A stretch of 64,000 nt of DNA from Reticulitermes lucifugus (GCA_026260175.1 JAKCWW010001172.1:1-64000); one strand, 5' to 3'. Counted from the first letter of the stretch, positions 34,305-45,402 are shown. The notes: a model not told the origin generated them from the sequence alone. Numbers and translations are program-made.

Positions 34305-34925
34305 ATAATCTTTTCCTCTGTGTTCACAAATTTCTTCCCGTTTCTATCTTACGTATGCTTCTTCTATAGTTCAGGTTTATTTCACTACCAGTTAGATACA
34401 CCTTGATGCTTTCCATTATGCACCAAGACACCTGGTCTGCTGGTAATAACCGCTTAGTCTGCAATGGATCCTGAATCTCTGTATAACGTAATACCCTCCG
34501 TAATATCACGTAGTTTATGTACGTATGACGATAATAAGTTATTTAATGTAATAATTTATAATATTCTGCAATTTTCTGATGCATTATTTTTAGCATATTA
34601 ATGTGTCTATTTGTATAATGCATATTGGTTAATATGAATGTCGTCTAATATATTCATATGGGTGTGGTTTTATTTGCTGCTTTGCTCCATTTTTACTGTT
34701 TTCCATGATTTTTTTTGCTTTGTAGTAATTCTGTACTCTGTTGTGTTTATGGAATTATCCTATGTTGCCATTACAAATTCGTGGGGCAGCGTCGATAAAA
34801 GTATGCCATACTACACGGCATGACATCTCAGAAGACAGCAATCTTCATAGTCACCACCGCTGTAATCTAAAGTCTCTCAAAAGTCTAAAGTTTCACCACA
34901 CAAATCTATAGTATTATCTGGTCAG
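34305..34925. other. No gene recognised
   Basis: Very AT-rich sequence with no supported feature. A 61-codon plus frame rich in Phe, Val and Tyr is a by-product of the composition. Confidence 0.45.
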
Positions 34926-34934
34926 ACATATTAG

Positions 34935-35222
34935 ATTTTTTTGGGGGGGGTGGAGAAGGGCCCCGCAGCAGAACCTACGGACGCACCGCAGCCTTAAGGC
35001 TTCTTGTCCAACCCTTGTGATGAAGATGAAGATAAAGATGATCAATTTTTTATTTTTCCAAGTAATGGAGCACCGGTGGAATGAAATTGACTGGAAAACC
35101 GAAGTACTCAGCGAAAAACCCTGTCCCAGTGCCACTTTGTCCTCCACAAATCCCACATGGACTGACCCGGAACTCCACGGTGGGAGACCGGCGACTAACC
35201 GCCTGAGCCATGGCACGCCCAT
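34935..35222 (-). mobile_element. SINE-4 copy (tRNA-derived)
   Basis: On the minus strand the head reads GTGCCATGGCTCAGGCGG (A-box-like), TTAGTCGCCGGTCTCCCACC, then a degenerate B box (the family sequence GGTTCGATCCCGG is eroded here). The body has CCCACATGTGGG-type text around TGTGGGATTTGTGGAGGAC, CACTGGGACAGGGTTTTTC, TTTCATTCCACCGGTGCTCC and GGTGCGTCCGTAGG. Translated frames of this family contain the recurring string MAQAVSRR, which is repeat-derived rather than a protein. Confidence 0.8.
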
Positions 35223-35224
35223 AC

Positions 35225-36330
35225 ATATTGGGTTTGGTTCTGTGAAATTCATTTGTCGTGCACTGATCCAATAATAATATACTAATAGTCAGAAGGTTCA
35301 GCATCACTGATATGAAAGTCTCCCATCCTTCATGATATTCGTACACAGCAGTTCTTTCCACTTCCCATCCTCAGATCCTAACCCCATGAGAATCATCTTA
35401 GTGTTACATTCCAATATCCTTCTCTTTTCCGTAGGTGTCGTTTTTCAAGATGGTTCCCCATTAAATTTTTGTGTGAATGCCTTGTCTGCTCGTCAAACTA
35501 CATACAAGCACGGTAGGTTTCCCTACCTTCACGGTACTCTGTGACCTGTAGCTCCGTAACCCATGATGTTCCGCGTTATGTACTCGGTAATGTCGTGCAT
35601 GACTAATTACGTCATTAATTTTTAGAAGATTTCTGGTTCGAACCACTAAAAAGACAAGAGTTACAGCTACAGAAACGAACTAGCAGAATTATCGAATAAT
35701 TTTCTTCAGCCTTTTGAAAAGTAGAAGGAATGTTGACATTTTTTGAAAATAACAATTACAGAAGTTCCAGACTTTATTCGTCTCCTATTTATACCTTGCG
35801 AAACATTTAAATTGCTTATAGTTGTTCCCAGATACGTTTATTCTGGAACGTCCTTACATGATAGGTTACGTACATTTATGACTGAAGTTTTAGTAGTATT
35901 ATTAATGTATCTAGGTTGGTTGGCATTGCTTTGAGGACCAAAAAGCAAAACCTAGGTACTGGATAAATTATCTTGAATCGTTCGTGCTAGACTTAAGCCA
36001 CTTATTTGTTGAACCCGTCTAGTGTCTGTAAGGTTTGTGATACAACTAGGACCACTAGCAGTGACTCAACTTCAAAAGACGGAAACGCTAGGGATGAAGA
36101 CGTTTCTATGACAAATACACAAGATCGGCGTACTAGTAGCTGGTTAAAGTAAGTCTGAAGTTACTTCTGTTCGAGCAGCAGTGGCGGTCGTGATAGGGTT
36201 CGTCCTTCAGGGTTGTCCAAAGTCTTGAAAATCTACAATAATCAGAATTGGGAAGTGGTTGTTTTTGAAACGGAAATTGTTTCGTGAGGTTTGATTGTCT
36301 TAAGGCGATGATTATGAAGCTTGCTCTCTT
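35225..36330. other. No gene recognised
   Basis: About 1.1 kb of unassigned sequence. Short frames have no domain. Confidence 0.4.
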
Positions 36331-36335
36331 ATGGG

Positions 36336-36386
36336 ATGTGACACCGTGTACTCTGGTAGAAATGTACCGATTTTTCAGAGACTCCT
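36336..36386 (-). ncRNA. Degenerate hammerhead-like half unit
   Basis: On the minus strand: CTCTGAAAAATCGGTACATT and then TCTACC. The GAAA, a short loop, TC and a GGTA...TACC hairpin follow the 3' half of the unit at 32.05 kb. On the plus strand, TGTGACACCGTGTACTCTGG parallels TTTGACGCCGTGTTTATTGG there. The CTGANGA half is not recognisable. Confidence 0.35.
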
Positions 36387-36889
36387 TTTCGTACTGCGGT
36401 TTATTCAGGCAGATAATCGCCGACCTCTCCATCCCAGACTAATCCATGTGGGTTTGTGGTGGACAAAGTGACATTGAGACAGCATTCTCTCCGAGTACGA
36501 TGGTAATCCCCTGTCAGTATCTTTCCACCAGTGCTCCATACCCATTCATTCGTGTAGCACCGACGATATGTAATCTTAGAAATTGAGTGTGTCTTTAAAT
36601 AAATTAAAAAATTTCAGATACTCTTGCTGCCACCTTGATACAGGCAGCTGAATAATTCCCACTAAAAAGGACAGGCAGATACAGGGACGTGGCTAGAGCT
36701 CTGACCGGAGAAAGATGAGGTGGAAATCTCTTATCATTTCGTCAGCTTTCAGAAACTAAGGTGTAAAGAAATAACTCCAATGCTGGAGAGAATGTCAGAA
36801 CAGATAGTGACTCTTATGATCGTTTTGTTTCTTATTTAACGAGGCTGTTAGCTGATAAAACTGTATAGCGTCGGCGAGAGATAAATTAA

Positions 36890-37075
36890 ATGTGAGTATG
36901 GAGTGCTTGTGTTATGATACAGACAGGAGAAAACTGAAGGAAATCCTGTCCTAGTGTCACTGGCTCTCCCACAAATTCCAAATGGACTGGCCTGGAAACG
37001 AACCGCTGCCTCCGCGATGAGAGGCCGACGATTAACCGTCTGAGGCATTGCACGACACCTTCTGATTAAGTAGGC
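36890..37075 (-). mobile_element. SINE-4 copy, diverged
   Basis: The plus strand shows AAATCCTGTCCTAGTGTCAC, CCACAAATTCCAAATGGAC, CTGGAAACGAACCGCTGCC, GAGAGGCCGACGATTAACC and GTCTGAGGCATTGCACGAC, the reverse complement of the SINE-4 head and mid-body. The 3' third seen in other copies is lost or replaced. Confidence 0.7.
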
Positions 37076-37079
37076 ATGT

Positions 37080-37625
37080 TCGCGCAATTCAGGATTATTA
37101 CCGCTTTCAAGATGGTCTGGAATTGAATCTTACGTTAAATCCTACCTGCTGTCTATCTTAATGCGTATTTTAGTATTATTTTCTCTCTGCTTTTTGTTTT
37201 CCTACTTTATCCTACTCTACTTATTGTTTTGTGTGGTTGTGGCATGTGATTTGGTTGATAAAGTAACACACACCGCACGTGTATGACGTCAAAATATGAG
37301 TATCTGAATAAAGAGATACGAAATGTATAAAAATTATTGGTGAGGGATTCTTTTACATGACTTGTCTGAAGACTGAGAAGGAGGCGAGAAAGTAATATTA
37401 AAATTAGTTTATAAAAACGAGGTCTGCCTCTTACAAATGTATTAAAGTGGATGAAAATTGTGCTTATTGTCGGTTTTTGTTACTGGCTTTATCGACTTTT
37501 GATCCTACTCTGCCTAAAGAGGAAATGTGGTCGCTTTCTGTGTTTGCAATTCGGCGTAAAAATATGAAACACTCAAGTGTACAGTTAATGTTCGTCCTCG
37601 TCGGGCATTGTCATTGAAACGTGTT
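37080..37625. other. No gene recognised
   Basis: AT-rich unassigned sequence. Confidence 0.4.
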
Positions 37626-37629
37626 ATTT

Positions 37630-37882
37630 TCTAATGACGCAACAGCCTCTAGTGGGCCAGGGTGTCCTAATTATCGAGACTTCACGATCACACTAAGACA
37701 CCACAGTCAGTAGGACTCCTCTGGACGAGTGATCAGCCTGCCGCATAGACCTCTACCTGACAACACACAACACTCATAAGAGACAGACATCCATGCCCCC
37801 GGCGTTATTCGAACCCGCAATCCTAGCAAGCAAGCGGCCGCAGACCCACGCCTTAGACGGCGCTGCCACTGGGATCCGCGTC
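37630..37882 (-). mobile_element. SINE-3 copy with clear tRNA-like head
   Basis: On the minus strand the head reads GCAGCGCCGTCTAAGGCG (A-box-like) and GGATTGCGGGTTCGAATAA (B box, 37805-37823). It continues with GGGGGCATGGATGTCTGTC, GTGTTGTGTGTTGTCAGG, GATCACTCGTCCAGAGGAG and TCCTACTGACTGTGG. Order and spacing match 7.06 and 22.69 kb. The intact B box makes this the reference copy for the family here. Confidence 0.8.
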
Positions 37883-37884
37883 AT

Positions 37885-38970
37885 TGAAACATTAGATGTA
37901 CGTTTTTGGTCACCATACTCTCTGCCGCGGATTCTAAACTCGCCTAGGGTGTGCATATTAACGCTGTGTATGTACACACTACATGGGCCTGCATCACCAC
38001 TAGTCATCTCGTTTAACATCACAATTCTCCGAAATTTAGAATTCTACAACGGCATAATTCTTGTGCAAGTAAAGTTATTTTGACTGAAGGAAAGTAAAAT
38101 AAATTTCCCAGATTCGACTAGTCCCACAAAATCACAGGAGAGCCATGAAGTGCAGGGATAAAAGTTTACATGTATCACTTTTCTGATAGCAGAGACCGAA
38201 GGTGTGATATCGCTAGTCACAAGCACTACCATTCGACAAAACCTTAAGGCTTGCCATGTACACAGTATGCTTTATTAGCATTTGTCTTCGTATTATCCTC
38301 CCAACTTTTTTCATTATTCCAAATGACTGCTTTATGAAGTGGTTTCCCCACTACAATTCATTATGAATTCCTTACCACAGACAACATCTCAGAAGTGGCC
38401 CTTAACTTTGCGGTTCGGTGTTCAGGATAACGAATTCTTAATCCCTTTCCAACTGTTCCGTATGATCGCTTTACAAATTCCTCATATATAAATATTACAA
38501 ATTTCATATATTATGGACATTAGAAGACTACACCCAAATTCAAGAAAAAAAATATTGGAAGTATTTAGTTGATGGGTAGAGCAACCATGTTTGGGTTTTA
38601 TATGAGATATTTGGACAACCCTGTTCTGCATAAAGTAACTTAGGGACCAAGAAAGCACCCTGTGATGCTTGTTGAACAGCGGCAGAGGGAAGCAGACTTT
38701 ATTACGTTTAATATGTACACAATATCGTACAGTAGCAGACTGTTCCGTCCGCCATGCCACTGCTGCTTCTTCATCGTATATTGAAAATTTCACACCGAGC
38801 ACAAAGATGAAGATTGAAGAGGGTGTGAGAGACACAAGAACAGGAAGAAGAATGGCTGGATTTACAACAAGTGAAGACCATAATATAAAAAATCCGATAT
38901 GACGTACTGACAAGACCAATTTGTTGTTGTGCATATTTACTCCTACACTTTGTTTTATTTTCGTCCTATA
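37885..38970. other. No gene recognised
   Basis: The longest open frame of the window (203 codons, 38482-39093 minus) crosses from here into the antisense of the mariner end at 38.98 kb. It has no domain, and it reads through a transposon terminus, so it is judged spurious. Confidence 0.45.
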
Positions 38971-38977
38971 ATATAAC

Positions 38978-39525
38978 GAGGTCTGACAATTAAATAAACG
39001 GACTGATATTTTCTGCGTAGACTGGCAAGCTTTTTGAGTTGCCACGTGGTATGACACATAACGAAGTGATTCATTAAGTCTTCTGTTACACATCGTTCGG
39101 AATTAACTTGACTTTGCTGTTGTAATAAGTTTGGAGTGGGGTTCTTGAAATAAACTTGAAAAAAGAAAGATGTTTAAACGTTTTAGTAAGATTTCCTAAG
39201 ATCGCGAATTTTGGATACCACAGTGATTGGTGATGGAACTTGGGCCATAAGTAATGACCCAGAAAGGAAATGTTGGATTCTTAAACGGAAAACTGTATGA
39301 ATCTTCCAGATCTGATGAAACATGAATTTCAAAATCAGGCCGACCGATTTTCTTGATCCTTCCATAAAGTCAGCACCTGCATTTATATTATCGATCCTTT
39401 ACGGCAGCGTGTTCCTCGAAAAATACCAAACCTTTGGTCAGATAAGCTGGTTTCTCATCCTGATAATGTACCTTCTTACACGTTACGTTAAGTCAAGCGA
39501 CATTCTGAGTGCTGGATAATCCTCT
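38978..39525 (+). mobile_element. Mariner-family transposon remnant
   Basis: The left end reads ACGAGGTCTGACAATTAAAT directly behind a TA dinucleotide, the usual mariner terminus and target. From 39229 the frame gives GDGTWAISNDPERKCW, corresponding to the GDE(T/S)W-x-x-x-x-D-P-E-T-K block with the first catalytic Asp. At about 39447-39485, in another frame, LVSHPDNVPSYTL corresponds to the H-D-N-A-P-x-H-T block with the second catalytic Asp. The distance between the two Asp codons (230 bases, about 77 codons) is a little shorter than the roughly 90 residues usual for mariner. The N-terminal third is mostly deleted, there are frameshifts and stops, and the right terminus was not found. Confidence 0.72.
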
Positions 39526-41250
39526 GTACTAACCTAAATTGTTCATGTGTGATATTTCATGTCTTCGAAGATAATAATCTCCTTAAAATAATCAAATTTT
39601 TAATTGCTTGAAGACAGAGAGTTGTGGTGACAATACTGGCAGAATTTCGGAAAAAAGATTCACAGTAACTGTTCCAGGAATGATAGTGATTTTGAAATTT
39701 TTTTATAAAATCGCAATCCGAGTATCTTGAAGGCAATGGAACTCACCGACGTTTAGTGATAATATATGCTTTTATAAGACCAGTCATATTAATTAATTTT
39801 TAAGAACCCTTACATTAAAAAGTACAGTTTTCACGTAGTGAGGATTTAACAAAAGTAACTTAATGTTAATTTAATTTAACAGTTATGAAGGAAATATTTG
39901 CAATGGAAACGTTTAGCTTGAAGGGACATTTGGTTGCGAATTGTCAGCGTATGAATGTACACGGAACATGGTTTTGAATTTTAATTACGAATTTGGACAA
40001 GTTATTCGCATTTTCAAATATAATTGCTATAAAAATTTATTAAACGGGAACTCTGCGTGTGCTGTTGTATCACACCTAACCAAACAGCATCTTGAAACAT
40101 TGTTCTCCTAACTGATTTACTTACTCTGATGGCAGCGGGATATCCTCATGTTTGGATGAGCTTTGCCACATTTAGGGTGTAAAGCTATGATCTGGCTAAA
40201 TGTGAATATCATGGGTTAGGATCAGTGCTCTAAAATAACAGATCTCTTAATTCCCTAAAACAAATCAAACGGCCCAAGATCTATTCCATTCTGCTTGCTA
40301 CTCTTAAAGTAACAATACCTCCCTTACACAATAAACTTATTATCTGTTTCTTCTTTTAGTCACCTGTGTATTTTTCTTTCCTCACATTTACATTTCTGTG
40401 GCTTTTTGTATTATTTAAATTTAAGCAGCCTTATCGCCAAACGGCGATATACTGTCGTATACTTGAAAGGAAGAGAGAGACAGAGGGGTGAAGGAGAGAT
40501 GTATACGGACGTAAGTTGTATGGAGGCCAAGATATAACCGCATTACAACGTGGAGCAGGCCTAACTTCTAAGTGTAAGGAATGAAATACCATCCATTACC
40601 GAGCGTGGTTAAAGGATAATGGAATTTTCTTCGCGTGTTAAAAATATTCTACCATTGGCGACAGTAATATAGATGATGATTATGTCTTGAGAAATATGAT
40701 TAGTATAAGAGGAAAATGTAGGTTCATTTCTCTTCCAAAAAAATAACTCCCCACCCCCATTCTCCGTCTCTTTGGCTTCTTTCCTTGTTATTCCATTTCT
40801 TGGTATTTCGTAGGATTCAAATGTAGCGTTTCGGAATGAAGAAGGTCGACCGATGTTCATGTCATCATCCCCCCTTTTCCTCCTGCGCCGCTGTTTCACT
40901 CCTAGATGCTATCTTATGTTAATGATGAAAACGTCTTGTGGATCTGCGAAATGTTAATACAGCACTGTTCGGGTATACTGCTAAGTAAAGTACTCAGCTG
41001 CCCCATCGTGGATTAAGAGCAGAGAATATATATAACCTCGGTCGCACTTACAGAACATCATCGGAGACAGCCAGTATCGTCCATCCTCTCGTAGGACGTT
41101 TGGTGGACACGCCCAGGATTAAAACAGTTACGTATTTATACTTTGTACTTTATCACCGTTATCATCATCATCATGATTCCTTCAAACATTGTGGTACACT
41201 GCAATGGCAACAATGGTGTAAACAATTTTGTGGATTGATTTGGTTCTTTT
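39525..41250. other. No gene recognised
   Basis: About 1.7 kb of unassigned sequence. A complementary pair CCACATTTAG (40168-40177) and CTAAATGTGA (40196-40205) could form a small hairpin. The Arg/Lys/Glu-rich minus frame at 40609-40899 has no recognisable domain. Confidence 0.4.
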
Positions 41251-41252
41251 AT

Positions 41253-41640
41253 AGGCTGAGGGTGTTCGAGAATAGGGTGCTGAGGAGGATTATTGGGCCT
41301 AAGAGGGACGAGGTAACAGGGGAGTGGAGAAGACTACATAACGAGGAACTTAATGACCTATACTCATCATCAAATATTATTCGGGTGATCAAATCAAGAA
41401 AAATGAAGTGGGCGGGGCATGTAGCACGTATGTGGGAAGTGAGAGGTGCATACATGAATTTGGTGGGGAGACCTGAGGGAAGGAGACCACTTGGAAGACC
41501 CAGACGTTGATGGGAGGATAATATTAAAATGGATCTTCAAGAAGTGCGAAGGGGGGGGCACGGACTGGATTGATATGGCTCAGGATAGGGACAGGTGGCG
41601 GGCTCTTATGAATGCGGTCATGAACCTTCGGGTTTCATAA
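41253..41640 (+). pseudogene. LINE ORF2 C-terminal remnant
   Basis: The frame reads [44 protein letters not shown] and [14 protein letters not shown], which is the conserved region behind the reverse transcriptase domain in this group of insect LINEs. It is broken by TGA at 41508-41510, where the family has a CGN Arg codon (one C to T change). It then resumes as [12 protein letters not shown] and is shifted again in a run of eight G (41551-41558). It ends as [18 protein letters not shown] and TAA at 41638-41640. No polymerase or endonuclease core is present, so the copy cannot move itself. Confidence 0.85.
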
Positions 41641-41736
41641 AATGCGGGGAATTTCTTGACTAGTTGAGGATCTGTTAGCTTCTCAAGAAGGACTCTGCTC
41701 CATGGAGTTTATTAGTTAGTTAGTTAGTTAGTTGGT
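41253..41736 (+). mobile_element. 5'-truncated non-LTR retrotransposon (LINE)
   Basis: The interval holds the C-terminal coding end of a LINE, a short 3' untranslated tail (CTTGACTAGTTGAGG, then TTCTCAAGAAGGACTCTGC and TCCATGG) and a terminal (TTAG)n run at 41711-41734. Truncation at the 5' side and a simple-repeat tail are typical of target-primed insertion. Tails of the same family are found at 31.07, 51.88 and (minus) 55.93 kb. The clade was not determined. Confidence 0.85.
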
Positions 41737-41739
41737 TCT

Positions 41740-42540
41740 TTTGATGGTTTCCCTTCAACGCACGACATATCTCGATTAGAAACATTGATTTTTTGTTCTG
41801 GATTTATTTTGGCATTTGTGGATGTCAGTGAAAGAAATGCTTCCAACCTGTCTCCCAGTGAATACCAATGACATTTTAGCAATAGAAATTACGTTACCAC
41901 AGAGCTGTATTCACAAACGTTTGGAGGTTTCATTCTTATATTCACCAGCATGGAAATAAGAAGCCTTCTGAAGATTCAGTTATTCTACACTGCCAAAATA
42001 CGTAACATGAAACAAGAAGGGTACGTAGATTACTGCATTGCTTCATTCCCAATTATTGGACACAACCTATCACCATCGCATTGTTTTACTTTTAAGATTG
42101 TTTTATGCCATGTAAGGCAATAAACAGTTACAGAAATGTCGAAGAATCGTAGTCGGCCACTGTTACCAATCGACATGGCGCAACGTCCAAGAATATTTGA
42201 TGCTCCAGCAACACCACTGAGAGACCATCAAATTTTGAATTTTTGTATTTTATTCGAATGTGATTTAAAAGCTCTTTCTCATTTCTGTCCTTTTATGATT
42301 AGTGTGGGTTTTGCGGCGGGCTTTCTTGTTTTGCATTAGCAAATGCTCGGTAGATTTTTACTTAGGAATGACGCGGACATGGAAATACGAGCACATGCAC
42401 TCTCCCACTTGCGTAATAAAGTTACGCCATTTCAGACCTGCGCATTAAAAAATGACACAACAACATTTTTAAAAGCGTGCCAAATTTTTCCTTGCATGAA
42501 TGAAAGCGCAATGAGACGAAGGTGGTGGAAGAACACTGCA
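41740..42540. other. No gene recognised
   Basis: Unassigned AT-rich sequence. Confidence 0.4.
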
Positions 42541-42544
42541 GGGC

Positions 42545-42765
42545 GATAGCACAGGCGGTGAGGCAGTCGTGCTGCGGCCGATCGAGTTCCATTGTGCTGG
42601 AGGTCGGATTTCAGCCGTACTGTCTTGTACGTACACGTGCAGTTAACCGCAATTGCTACTTGCGCAGGACCTCGTAACGTAACTTGTGAGTAAGTCAGGG
42701 TGTGTCTGTGTACGAGTAATTGTCATAAATGGGACCATGAAGGTTCCTGGAAGGTAAGCACAGCT
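42545..42765 (+). mobile_element. Possible diverged tRNA-derived SINE
   Basis: GCGATAGCACAGGCGGTGAGG has an A-box-like look and GAGGTCGGATTTCAGCC could be a decayed B box, followed by TGGGACCATGAAGGTTCC, which faintly resembles the end of SINE-2. The head is too degraded for a firm call. Confidence 0.3.
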
Positions 42766-43044
42766 AGACAAAAAGGAAATGCCAAAAGGCATAAGAACCT
42801 TGAGACACGTTCATGACAGTAGGTTCAACATAAGATTGATGCTTCGAGTTAAAGTAAGCATTTAACGTCAAAGCGTGATAGCTACCATCCACTTCAGACA
42901 GCGTTCTTGCTCTGTAGGCCTGCCAGCTTCATTTAACGACTCTGTAAGTAACTAAGGCTACATGGCATCGAATGGTGGGATTATTGTGCGTAACTAATTT
43001 TGAAAAATGTGTAAGGAATACATGGTGGCCTAATTTAAGTTACT

Positions 43045-43252
43045 GTCCCAGTATTTCCCGGACAGGCCCTGGGGCCCACCCTGCCCCCTTTACAATGGGT
43101 ATCGGGTCGCTTTCCCGGGGGTAAAGCGTCCGGGGAGTGGAGTTGACCACCCACCCTCATCTAGTGCCAGGGTTAAAGAAAGAGTAGAGCTATACCTCTA
43201 CTCCCCCTCTGGGCCATCATGGCCTGTTCTAGGGAGAACTTTACCTTTTACC
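43045..43252 (+). mobile_element. SINE-1 copy, best preserved body
   Basis: In sense orientation: CCGGACAGGCCCTGGGGCCC, CCCTTTACAATGGGTATCGG, TCGCTTTCCCGGGGGTAAAG, GTTGACCACCCACCCTC, ATCTAGTGCCAGGGTTAA, AGAGCTATACCTCTACTCCC, CTGGGCCATCATGGCCTG and TTCTAGGGAGAACTTTACC with a TTTACC-type tail. The tRNA-like head is missing upstream. This copy fits the consensus implied by the others best and may be the youngest. Confidence 0.8.
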
Positions 43253-43479
43253 CATTATTTCCCTGAAAGCACAGAGGAAAAAAATGCAAAGCCTCTTTCA
43301 AGATGTCGGTGTTCGGCCAAGACTCGAACCACTTGAGCTTTACCGGTCTCACTGTGTGTTACGTAAACACATACGCATTAAAACCTTATGCGTTTTATTA
43401 GGTATGTGTAAAACAAAAGCATAAACATTTTGTATCGTATTCATTCCGTGCATTGATAATGAGTAATCTGTAACAATTA

Positions 43480-43580
43480 ACCAACAAATGCACAATCTTT
43501 GTATTACACAGTTATATTGCATTAAAATTATTGAAGACTCCTACACGTTTCGATCCCTGTGGGATATCATCAAGGAGTAT
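43480..43580 (-). mobile_element. Half copy of the 27.4-kb foldback family
   Basis: The plus-strand text TAACCAACAAATGCACAATC, TTTGTATTACACAG, ATTAAAATTATTG follows the left arm of the 27.4-kb element in order (TAACCAACCAATGCACA, TTTGTTATCC, ATAAAATTAGTCC). It ends in the hammerhead-like unit at 43537-43578. No inverted partner was seen to the right, so it is either a solo unit or a broken foldback. Confidence 0.6.
43537..43578 (-). ncRNA. Hammerhead-ribozyme-like motif, stem I ACTCC/GGAGT
   Basis: On the minus strand: stem I ACTCC (43574-43578), core TTGATGA (43567-43573; first core C is T), U, stem II ATCCC (43561-43565), the loop ACA, GGGAT (43553-43557), C, GAAA (43548-43551), CGTG, TA in the cleavage-site position and the stem I partner GGAGT (43537-43541). 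Stems I and II are both perfect 5-bp helices, and the stem I sequence differs from every other copy. The changed first core C should prevent cleavage. Confidence 0.6.
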
Positions 43581-43599
43581 GTACATCAAATGTTCTTGC

Positions 43600-45255
43600 A
43601 TGAAATATTAACCAAGTAAGTTATTAATTGTTGATTTCTCCTGCATTTGTTTATTATTTATTATAGATTAGTATAAACATTTGTTTGAATTCTCAATGTA
43701 ACGTCACACCGTTTAATTTAAAATTACACTAAAACACCCCACACAAATTCTCAGAAGCAGAATTGCTTATAAAACTGTTCCAAAATACTAAATTAAACAC
43801 TGCTGTCTGGGAGGCGTCACTAAAGGGCGATTAGTCAGAAGAAACTCATAATCTATCCATTTTCTTCAGTGTTGGTGTTACAACATCTCTAGTCCCATCG
43901 ACTAGATTACATGAAGTTCCCTTATGGTGACTTCATTCTGAAACAGACTGTATGTCTAATTCCGATGCTGAAATTAACCGAAGTATAGGGCACATCGTAA
44001 TAGAGTAGCGTCATTACTATTTCAAGAGATTTGAAATTGAACGAACACATACAACGGTTCCGTTCATTCATACATGATTTTATCATTGGCATGGCTGAAG
44101 CGCATTGACTCCGTTTGACACTGGTCTGGTGTTTATTATACGAGAGCGCGCGACTCCGAGAGAAATGTGTGATGTCGGGTTAGGCCTACAGATTGCCCTC
44201 TGTTAGCTGTACACATCTGTTAACCTTAGTTGATCTTTCCTTTTAATGTAGTGGCACGCCATTTCATATTCTCCAATCATATGACACGTTTATTTCTGAC
44301 TCATAGTGGCAATAATTTTTTTTTTCGTAGTTGTAAATATAGCTAATTAAGAGTTACTGTGTTCCATGAAACAAACGATACCTGACTCTGAAGGAAAATA
44401 CACCCACATGTACGATTACGTCGGTTTGCATCGTGTTTAGGCTCCTTGAAATTGTCAACAAAAATGAAGGAAGATTCCGGGGTCGATTTTCCATAACAAG
44501 TAATGAAATACTTAAGAGAGGTTCTTATACTGTGCCAATACATTACATGGTTTATTAGAAGTGAAATGAAGAGCAATTAATATCACATGAGATAAAAACA
44601 CATTTGATAATGAGTTAAAAACGTGAGATAAAAACATGAGATAAAAACAAAATTTAATGCGCAATAAAAACCAAAAAAAATAATTTGATAAAGTTATTTA
44701 AAAATATTTAATCCACTTTACTTTTCTTCTTCACATCCTAAATTTCATAAAAGTACTGAACTTCGTCAGCTACAGGCCTTTACATTCTTGGACTTAGTTT
44801 TGCGTCAGGTTCGCCTTCAATGAACAACTACATAGCCTCAACATTCACCTGCATAGCTTTTGATGTTTTACTTTGTAGTTAAGTTCTTCGCTCGGGAATT
44901 TTAAAGAAATATGACGGACGATACTATCAGGCACACAGAGTGGGGTTTCGAGAATTTCCCTATTTACAGACGACGAAAATTTAAAATCGAAGTAAACGGA
45001 AGAGAATTTTGATAATACGTCTGAAATAACGCAAATTCTAAAGAACGCAAACGGAGGCAGTGGTTAGTGAGAAAGTTTCTGAGGAAGAAGATATTAGACC
45101 TTAAGGAAGAGGAAATAATCAGGAAGGTGGGTAAGATTAAATTGAGCAGAGTTCCGTATTTACTCGTCTGTAATTGTTAATATAACTATTAAATGAAGAT
45201 GTGTTATATATGAGAAACATGTAGCTTACAGTGTAAAAATCAGAAATTCTTACAA
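43600..45255. other. No gene recognised; short tandem GAGATAAAAACA units at 44585-44651
   Basis: Three near-identical GAGATAAAAACA units occur around 44588, 44626 and 44639. The rest is AT-rich and unassigned. Confidence 0.45.
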
Positions 45256-45261
45256 AATTTT

Positions 45262-45395
45262 ATGTGTAAAATTCCAAGGGAAGAGACTAGGTGGCTTGGG
45301 AGACCATACTGTATATGGGAGGATGATATTAAAATTAATATTATAGGACCAAAAGTTTGTGACGGCATGCACTGGATTTACGTACTCCAGAAGAC
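45262..45395 (+). mobile_element. LINE coding fragment, diverged
   Basis: One frame reads GRETRWLGRPYCIWEDDIKI, corresponding to the [22 protein letters not shown] block of the LINE at 41.25 kb. The stretch GTTTGTGACGGCATGCACTGG fits the following block. It ends just before the SINE-2 head. Confidence 0.55.
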
Positions 45396-45402
45396 AATTC
45401 AT

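Noticed and set aside
34914-35361. Overlapping frames with a MAQAVSRR-type string, also at 36.85, 54.95 and 60.54 kb
   Set aside because: The string is a translation of the antisense SINE-4 tRNA-like head and recurs wherever that repeat lies; it is not a protein family.
38482-39093. Longest open reading frame of the window (203 codons, minus)
   Set aside because: It runs antisense through the left end of a mariner remnant, has no recognisable domain, and has a composition expected by chance.
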